From the NCBI GenBank assembly GCA_016929195.1, contig JAFGJG010000123.1:1-44273 (forward strand): a stretch of 44,273 nt of DNA, read 5' to 3'. Each line of letters opens with the position of its first letter. Position 1 is the stretch's first letter. Source of the stretch: Thermoleophilaceae bacterium. GTDB lineage: Bacteria; Actinomycetota; Thermoleophilia; Solirubrobacterales; Thermoleophilaceae. Below the pieces are notes generated by a model, which saw only the letters and a program-made list of their open reading frames with translations, was not told the origin of the DNA and did no database searches. Below, piece by piece: positions 38,943-44,273 of this stretch. The translations under genes were made by a program, and so were the position numbers.

Positions 38943-40526
38943 ATGTCGGAAGTCCGCGACCCCGCCCCTGACGCAGGCTCCGCTGGAAGCGACGAGCAGC
39001 GCCTCGCAGAACTCGGCTACAAGCAGGAGCTCTCGCGCGCGTGGTCGGGCTTCACGAACTTCGCGATCTCCTTCACGATCATCTCCGTCCTCGCGGGGAC
39101 GTTCACGACCTTCTCGTACGCGTGGCAGAACGGCGGGCCGATCGCCGTGTCGATCGGCTGGCCGGTCCTGTGCTTCTTCGTTCTGATGGTCGCCTTCTCG
39201 ATGGCCGAGCTGACCTCGAGGTACCCGACCGCCGGTGGCCCGTACTGGTGGGCGCACGACCTCGGTGGCAAGGGCTGGAGCTGGATGACGGGCTGGTTCA
39301 ACATCGTCGGCCTCGTCGGGATCGTGGCGTCCGTCGGCTACGGGGCCGCGATCTTCCTAAACGCCACGCTCGCCCTCTACGCGGTCAGCATCTTCGGAAT
39401 CGACTTCGCCGACTCGCAGCACATCCTCTCGGAGACGTGGCTGCTCTTCTTCCTGATCCTGGTGCTCTACACCGTGGTCAACATCTTCGCCGATCGCGGC
39501 CTGGCGATGATGAACAACATCTCCGTCGGCTGGCACGTGATCGGCGTGCTCGTGGTCATCGGGCTACTCGTCTTCGTGCCCGACCAGCACCAGGACCTGA
39601 GCTTTGTCTTCGGCGAGCGGATCAACAACTCAGGCCTGCACGACGGGTCGACCAGCAACCTGGGCTTCTGGTTCCTCGTGCTGCCGATCGGCTTCCTCCT
39701 GGCGATGTATACGCAGACCGGCTACGACGCCTCCGCACACACGGCCGAGGAGACGCGCGGCGCCGCCATGGCCGCGGCACAGGGCGTGTGGCGCTCGGTG
39801 TTCTTCTCCGCACTGATCGGCTGGTTCGTGCTGCTGGCCTTCCTGTTCGCGGCCAACGACGTCACCGCGGTCAACGACTCCGCCGGGTTCGTCGGAGCGA
39901 TCTTCACGAGCGCGCTCGATTCCTGGGCGGCCAAGTTCGTGCTGATCATCGCCACGGTCGGCCAGCTCTTCTGCGGCGCCGCCGGGCTCACCAGCGCGTC
40001 ACGCACCTGGTACGCGTTCTCCCGCGACCGCGGGATGCCGGGGTGGTCGCTGTTCGGTCGGGTCAACAGCGACCGGGTTCCGTTCAACGCGGTGATCGCC
40101 GTCTCGGTGGCGGCGCTGATCCTCGCCATCCCCGCGCTCTTCGGGAAGAACAACATCCCGTTCGCCTTCTTCGCGCTGACCGGCATCTGCACCGTCGGCC
40201 TCTACCTCGCCTACATCATCCCGGTGTACCTGCGGCTGCGGGCCGGCGACGACTTCGAGCCGGGCCCCTGGAACCTCGGCAAGCGCTACAAGATCGTGAA
40301 CGTCCTCGCGATCATCTTCGTGGTCCTGGTCGTCTACAGCCTCGACCTGCCCTACACGCCCACCGGGCTCCCGTGGAACGACGGCTTCGACACGAGCGTC
40401 GTGAACTACACGCCGCTCGCGATCATCCTGCCGCTCATCTTCGGCGTCTGGTACCTGGTCGACGCGAAGGACCGCTACCAGGGCCCGATCCGCACGCTCG
40501 AGGAGGACGAAGTCACGCGTGGCTGA
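38943..40526 (+). CDS. APC-superfamily amino acid/amine permease
   Basis: A 527-residue permease with 12 predicted helices. The first helix and the family motif SRYPTAGGPYWWAHDLGG place it with basic amino acid/GABA/choline-type APC transporters (AAT/HAAAP side). The conserved region TGYDASAHTAEETR and SRTWYAFSRDRGMPGW are intact. It likely imports the amine or amino acid that the genes downstream process. The stop overlaps the glutamine-synthetase-like start by 8 bp. A strong Shine-Dalgarno (GGAGGA) precedes the ATG. Confidence 0.93.
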   Translation: MSEVRDPAPDAGSAGSDEQRLAELGYKQELSRAWSGFTNFAISFTIISVLAGTFTTFSYAWQNGGPIAVSIGWPVLCFFVLMVAFSMAELTSRYPTAGGPYWWAHDLGGKGWSWMTGWFNIVGLVGIVASVGYGAAIFLNATLALYAVSIFGIDFADSQHILSETWLLFFLILVLYTVVNIFADRGLAMMNNISVGWHVIGVLVVIGLLVFVPDQHQDLSFVFGERINNSGLHDGSTSNLGFWFLVLPIGFLLAMYTQTGYDASAHTAEETRGAAMAAAQGVWRSVFFSALIGWFVLLAFLFAANDVTAVNDSAGFVGAIFTSALDSWAAKFVLIIATVGQLFCGAAGLTSASRTWYAFSRDRGMPGWSLFGRVNSDRVPFNAVIAVSVAALILAIPALFGKNNIPFAFFALTGICTVGLYLAYIIPVYLRLRAGDDFEPGPWNLGKRYKIVNVLAIIFVVLVVYSLDLPYTPTGLPWNDGFDTSVVNYTPLAIILPLIFGVWYLVDAKDRYQGPIRTLEEDEVTRG

Positions 40527-41865
40527 GCGGGGCGCGCTGTCGGTCGACGAGCTCAAGAAGGCGGTCGGCGACGGCACCGTCGACACGGTGCTCCTCACGA
40601 TCGCCGACATGGAGGGCCGCCTGCAGGGCAAGCGCCTGACGGCGGAGCACTTCCTCGACGAGATCGCGCACCACGCAGCCGAGGGGTGCAACTACCTGCT
40701 GGCGGTCGACGTGGACATGGACACCGTCTCCGGCTACGAGATGTCCGGCTGGCACCGCGGTTACGGCGACTTCGTGATGAGCCCGGACCTCGACACGCTG
40801 CGGCACATCCCGTGGCATCCGGGAACCGTCCAGCTGATGGCGGATCTCCAGTGGGAGGACGGCTCCGACGTGGTGGCCTCGCCGCGTCAGATCCTGCGGC
40901 GGCAGCTCGATCGGCTGGCCGAGCGCGGCTGGACGGCGGCCGCCGGCACCGAGCTCGAGTTCATCCTCTTCAACGACACCTACGAGGAGGCGTGGCACAA
41001 GGCCTACCGCGATCTCGAGCCGGCCAACCTCTACAACGTCGACTACTCGATGGTGGGCACCGCCCGCGTCGAGCCGCTGATCCGGCGGATCCGCAACTCG
41101 ATGATGGGCGCGGGCATGCGGGTGGAGAACTCGAAGGGCGAGTGCAACCTCGGCCAGCACGAGATCAACTTCCGCTACGACCATGCGCTCGCGACGGCCG
41201 ACGACCACGCGCTCTACAAGACCGGCGCCAAGGAGATAGCGGCCCAGGAGGGGTACGCGATCACGTTCATCGCGAAGCTCGACGAGCGCGAGGGCAACTC
41301 CTGCCACATCCACTGCTCGCTCCAGCACGAGGACGGCTCGAGCGTGTTCGCCGGCGACGAGAAGACTTTCCACCGCTTCCTCGCCGGCCAGCTGGCGTGC
41401 CTGCGCGAGCTCACGCTCTTCTTCGCGCCGCAGATCAACTCCTACAAGCGCTTCGTCGAGGGCTCGTTCGCCCCCACGGCGGTGGCCTGGGGTCACGACA
41501 ACCGCACCTGCTCGCTGCGCGTGGTCGGGCACGGCCAGGGCCTCCGCCTCGAGAACAGGCTGCCCGGGGCCGACGTGAACCCCTACCTCGCTCTCGCCGC
41601 GATGATCGCGGCGGGCCTTCACGGGGTCGACAACGAGCTGCCGCTCGAGGCGCCGTTCGAGGGCAACGCGTACGAGGCCGACAAGCCGCGCGTGCCGCAC
41701 ACGATGTATGCGGCACGCGACCTGTTCGCCGACTCGCAGGTGGCGCGCGAGGCCTTCGGCCAGGAGGTGGTCGACCACTACCTCAACCGCGCGAAGGTCG
41801 AGCTCGACGCCTTCGAGGCCGCGGTCACGGACTGGGAGAAGTTCCGCGGCTTCGAGCGCCTCTGA
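40519..41865 (+). CDS. glutamine-synthetase-family gamma-glutamylation enzyme
   Basis: A 448-residue protein from GTG 40519. GS features are present: TIADMEGRLQGKRL at the N-domain, GTELEFILF (metal Glu), GECNLGQHEINFRYD (metal/substrate Glu), SCHIHCSLQHEDG (His for ATP/metal) and YKRFVEGSFAP with NRTCSLRVVG and ENRLPGADVNPY. The length and these variants fit the PuuA/GlnA4-like gamma-glutamylamide ligase branch rather than nitrogen-assimilating GS. It couples glutamate to an amine with ATP. Neighbours (amidase, ALDH, permease) support the same. The actual amine (polyamine, ethanolamine or other) cannot be told from sequence. Confidence 0.9.
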   Translation: MAERGALSVDELKKAVGDGTVDTVLLTIADMEGRLQGKRLTAEHFLDEIAHHAAEGCNYLLAVDVDMDTVSGYEMSGWHRGYGDFVMSPDLDTLRHIPWHPGTVQLMADLQWEDGSDVVASPRQILRRQLDRLAERGWTAAAGTELEFILFNDTYEEAWHKAYRDLEPANLYNVDYSMVGTARVEPLIRRIRNSMMGAGMRVENSKGECNLGQHEINFRYDHALATADDHALYKTGAKEIAAQEGYAITFIAKLDEREGNSCHIHCSLQHEDGSSVFAGDEKTFHRFLAGQLACLRELTLFFAPQINSYKRFVEGSFAPTAVAWGHDNRTCSLRVVGHGQGLRLENRLPGADVNPYLALAAMIAAGLHGVDNELPLEAPFEGNAYEADKPRVPHTMYAARDLFADSQVAREAFGQEVVDHYLNRAKVELDAFEAAVTDWEKFRGFERL

Positions 41866-41885
41866 GCGTTGCGTACGCTGAACCG

Positions 41886-42617
41886 GTGAGTCGCCCCGTA
41901 ATCGGCATCTGCGCGGCCACCGAGGTCGTCCGCTGGATGGCCTGGGAGGTGCTCTGCAACATCTCGCCGCGCACGTACTCGGACGCCGTCCAGGCGGCGA
42001 ACGGGCTGGCGGTGATCCTGCCGCCCGACGACGCGACGGCGATGGAGCCCGACGAGACGCTCGACCTCCTCGACGGCCTCGTCCTCGCCGGGGGGGCCGA
42101 CCTGGACCCTGGCAGCTACGGCGCGAAGCCTCACGAGCAGACCGTGAACACCTGGCCCGAGCGCGACCGCTTCGAGCTTGCGCTGACCCACCGCGCGCTC
42201 GAGCGCAAGCTGCCGGTGCTCGGCATCTGCCGCGGGATGCAGCTCCTGAACGTCGCGCGCGGCGGCACGATCGACCAGCACGTTCCGGAGGCGGTCGGCC
42301 ATCACGACCACCGTGAGGTGCCCGGCACATTCTCCGACCATGAGGTGCGGCTCGAGCCCGGCTCGCTGGCGGCGCGGGTGGTGGGCGCCGAGTCGACGGC
42401 CGTCAGGTCGCACCACCACCAGGGGATCGGCGAGCTCGGCGAGGGGCTGCGAGTGACCGGGCGCGCCACGCGGGACGACCTGGCGGAGGCGATCGAGCTG
42501 GAGGGTCCCTGCTTCGCGCTCGGCGTCCTCTGGCACCCCGAGGAGGACGGGCAGAGCCGCGTGATCTCCGAGTTCGTCGAGCAGGCCCGGGCGCGCCGGG
42601 CCGCCGGGGTCCGGTGA
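41886..42617 (+). CDS. puuD: gamma-glutamyl-amide hydrolase (peptidase C26, PuuD-like)
   Basis: A 243-residue class I glutamine-amidotransferase-fold hydrolase from GTG 41886. The nucleophile elbow GICRGMQ has Cys115, and the His/Glu pair is in GVLWHPEED near residue 220. GLVLAGGADLDP is the typical early block. It removes glutamate from the gamma-glutamyl intermediate after oxidation. It is 20 bp after the ligase gene and overlaps the ALDH start by 4 bp. Confidence 0.9.
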   Translation: MSRPVIGICAATEVVRWMAWEVLCNISPRTYSDAVQAANGLAVILPPDDATAMEPDETLDLLDGLVLAGGADLDPGSYGAKPHEQTVNTWPERDRFELALTHRALERKLPVLGICRGMQLLNVARGGTIDQHVPEAVGHHDHREVPGTFSDHEVRLEPGSLAARVVGAESTAVRSHHHQGIGELGEGLRVTGRATRDDLAEAIELEGPCFALGVLWHPEEDGQSRVISEFVEQARARRAAGVR

Positions 42618-43969
42618 TCCAGGTCCTCGAGCCCGCCACGGCGGGCGTGATGGCGGAGGTCCCGCGCGCGGGCGTGGAGGAGGCGGACGCCGCGGTCGAG
42701 GCGGCCCGCTCGGCCTTCCCGGCCTGGCGCGCGCTCGCGCCGTCCGAGCGCAGCGCGGTGCTGCGCGGCCTGGCGGACGCCCTCGACTCGCACGTCGAGG
42801 AGCTCGCCGTGCTCGAGGCGCGCAACGCCGGCAAGCCGATCGGCGACGCCCGCGGCGAGATGGGCATGGTGGTGGAGACGTTCCGCTACTACGCGGGCGC
42901 GCCCGAGCGCCTGGCCGGTAAGACGATCCCGGTCGCGGGCGGAGTGGACATGACCTTCCGCGAGCCGCTCGGCGTGGTGGCGCTGATCACGCCCTGGAAC
43001 TTCCCGCTCACGATCGCGTCGTGGAAGGTGGCACCGGCGCTCGCCGCCGGGAACACCGTCGTCCTCAAGCCGGCGGAGCTCACGCCGCTGACCTCGATCG
43101 AGCTCGAGCGGATCGCACTCGAGGCCGGGCTGCCCGAGGGCGTCCTGAACGTCGTGGCCGGCCCGGGCTCGGTCTGCGGGCAGCGGCTCGTGGAGCACCC
43201 CGACGTGGCGAAGGTCGCCTTCACGGGATCGACCGAGGTGGGGCGGGGGATCGCGGCGGCAGCGGCGGGCACGATCAAGCGCGTCACGCTCGAGCTCGGC
43301 GGGAAGTCGGCGAACGTGGTGTTCGCGGACGCCGACCTCGAGGCCGCCGCCGAGGCAGCGCCCTCGGCCGTCTTCGGCAACGCCGGCCAGGACTGCTGCG
43401 CCCGGTCGCGCATCCTCGTCGAGCGCCCGGTGCTGGACGCGTTCATGGAGCGGCTCGAGGCCGCGGTCGGGCGGATCGTGGTCGGCGACCCGCTCGACGA
43501 GTCGACCTCGATGGGGCCGCTGATCTCGGCCGGCCATCGCGACAAGGTGGCCGGCTACGTGCCGGACGACGCTCCCGTCGCCTTCAGGGGCAGGGCGCCG
43601 GACGGCCCCGGGTTCTGGTTCGCCCCGACGGTCCTCTGCCCGGTAGGCAACGACGACCGGCCGGCGCGCGAGGAGATCTTCGGCCCGGTGGCGTGCGTGA
43701 TCCCATTCGACGGCGAGGAGGAGGGGGTCCGGCTCGCCAACGACACGATCTACGGGCTGTCGGGGTCCGTCTGGACGCGCGACGGCGCCCGCGCACTGCG
43801 CGTGGCCCGGGCGATCGACACCGGCGTCGTCTCCATCAACTCGAACACCTCGGTGCGGGTGGCCACGCCGTTCGGCGGCTTCAAGCAGTCGGGCCTCGGC
43901 CGCGAGCTCGGCCCGGACGCGCTCGAGCACTACACCGAGCTGAAGAACGTCTACTACGCGACGGGGTGA
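42614..43969 (+). CDS. aldehyde dehydrogenase (gamma-glutamyl-aminoaldehyde / PuuC-like)
   Basis: A 451-residue NAD(P)-dependent aldehyde dehydrogenase from GTG 42614 overlapping the previous stop (GTGA). The NAD motif FTGSTEVGR and LELGGKSANVVF (with the catalytic Glu) are visible, and the active-site Cys is in NAGQDCCARSRI (about residue 255). A SGLGRELG C-terminal motif follows. It is about 30-40 residues shorter than most ALDHs, mainly at the N-terminus. It likely oxidises the aldehyde made from the gamma-glutamyl amine. Confidence 0.93.
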   Translation: MIQVLEPATAGVMAEVPRAGVEEADAAVEAARSAFPAWRALAPSERSAVLRGLADALDSHVEELAVLEARNAGKPIGDARGEMGMVVETFRYYAGAPERLAGKTIPVAGGVDMTFREPLGVVALITPWNFPLTIASWKVAPALAAGNTVVLKPAELTPLTSIELERIALEAGLPEGVLNVVAGPGSVCGQRLVEHPDVAKVAFTGSTEVGRGIAAAAAGTIKRVTLELGGKSANVVFADADLEAAAEAAPSAVFGNAGQDCCARSRILVERPVLDAFMERLEAAVGRIVVGDPLDESTSMGPLISAGHRDKVAGYVPDDAPVAFRGRAPDGPGFWFAPTVLCPVGNDDRPAREEIFGPVACVIPFDGEEEGVRLANDTIYGLSGSVWTRDGARALRVARAIDTGVVSINSNTSVRVATPFGGFKQSGLGRELGPDALEHYTELKNVYYATG

Positions 43970-43971
43970 GC

Positions 43972-44273
43972 ATGGGACGGCTGGACGGGAAGGTGTGCGT
44001 GGTGACCGGGGCGGCCAGCGGGATCGGCGCCGAGACCGCGAAGCGCTTCCGCGAGGAGGGCGCCACCGTCGTGGGCGTGGACCTGAGCCCGCACAGCGCG
44101 ACCGACCTGCCGCTGCAGGCGGACGTGACCGACCCGGACCAGGTGAGGGACGTCTATAGACGCGCGCGGGAGCAGTTCGGCCACATCGACGTGCTGTTCA
44201 ACAACGCGGGCATCTCGCCGAACGACGACGTCTCCGTGCTCGACACCACGCTCGAGGCCTGGCAGCGCGTGCA
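43972..44273 (+). CDS. SDR-family dehydrogenase (partial, cut by window end)
   Basis: The first 100 residues of an SDR starting MGRLDGKVCVVTGAASGIGA. The cofactor motif TGAASGIG and GVDLSP (acidic, so NAD(H) likely) are followed by DVTDPDQV and NNAG. It is 2 bp after the ALDH gene and likely the last step of the amine-utilisation operon. The catalytic YxxxK lies outside the window. Confidence 0.88.
   Translation, partial: MGRLDGKVCVVTGAASGIGAETAKRFREEGATVVGVDLSPHSATDLPLQADVTDPDQVRDVYRRAREQFGHIDVLFNNAGISPNDDVSVLDTTLEAWQRV

Overview
The window is a stretch of high-GC chromosomal DNA from an actinobacterium-like organism. GC-rich codons dominate, GTG and TTG starts are common, and ATGA/GTGA stop-start overlaps are frequent. 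The gene content (DUF6812-like protein, Pro-rich surface protein, peptidoglycan-binding/resolvase-like fusion, small acidic proteins) looks most like Thermoleophilia/Solirubrobacterales. That placement is an inference from gene style, not a measured one. There is no prophage, CRISPR array, insertion sequence or rRNA. The only tRNA is a tRNA-Ser(GGA).

Positions 1-7300 hold an ArsR/SRPBCC pair with a metallo-beta-lactamase-fold hydrolase, a MarR regulator divergent from a cupin, the tRNA, a set of small acidic proteins next to a membrane zincin, and a phosphate-scavenging operon (PhoX-like phosphatase plus 5'-nucleotidase). That operon is preceded by 11-nt-spaced GTTCAC-type repeats resembling an actinobacterial PHO box. 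Positions 7300-14900 hold a P-loop kinase, an SDR/EamA operon facing a LysR regulator, and an ArsR-DUF2892-MMPL operon divergent from a rhodanese across a perfect 20-bp dyad. A lipoprotein esterase follows.

Positions 14800-24800 hold a GH15 glucoamylase/trehalase-type enzyme, a 1-Cys peroxiredoxin, an Lrp/LysE pair, a secreted CocE-like hydrolase, a glycosidase-like beta-propeller protein, a cupredoxin, a small secreted Cys protein, an MDR oxidoreductase and a PKD-domain secreted protein. A 141-bp gap with a strong two-tier hairpin follows. Positions 24800-32150 hold a HAD phosphatase, a cyclase/formamidase, an amidohydrolase, a P450, a frameshifted SnoaL-like remnant, a VOC protein, two small conserved proteins, a FadR-type regulator and an aminoglycoside/choline-kinase-like phosphotransferase.

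Positions 32250-36200 encode two large surface proteins on the minus strand. One is an exported Pro/Asp/Glu-rich repeat protein. The other is a fusion of two peptidoglycan-binding domains, a transmembrane helix and a cytoplasmic serine-recombinase-like domain that has lost its catalytic serine. This is the most unusual part of the window. Positions 36200-44273 hold a glycerol-kinase-like FGGY kinase with an FAD oxidoreductase, divergent from an APC permease, glutamine-synthetase-like ligase, C26 peptidase, aldehyde dehydrogenase and SDR. Together the latter five look like a gamma-glutamylation route for using an amine as carbon and nitrogen source.
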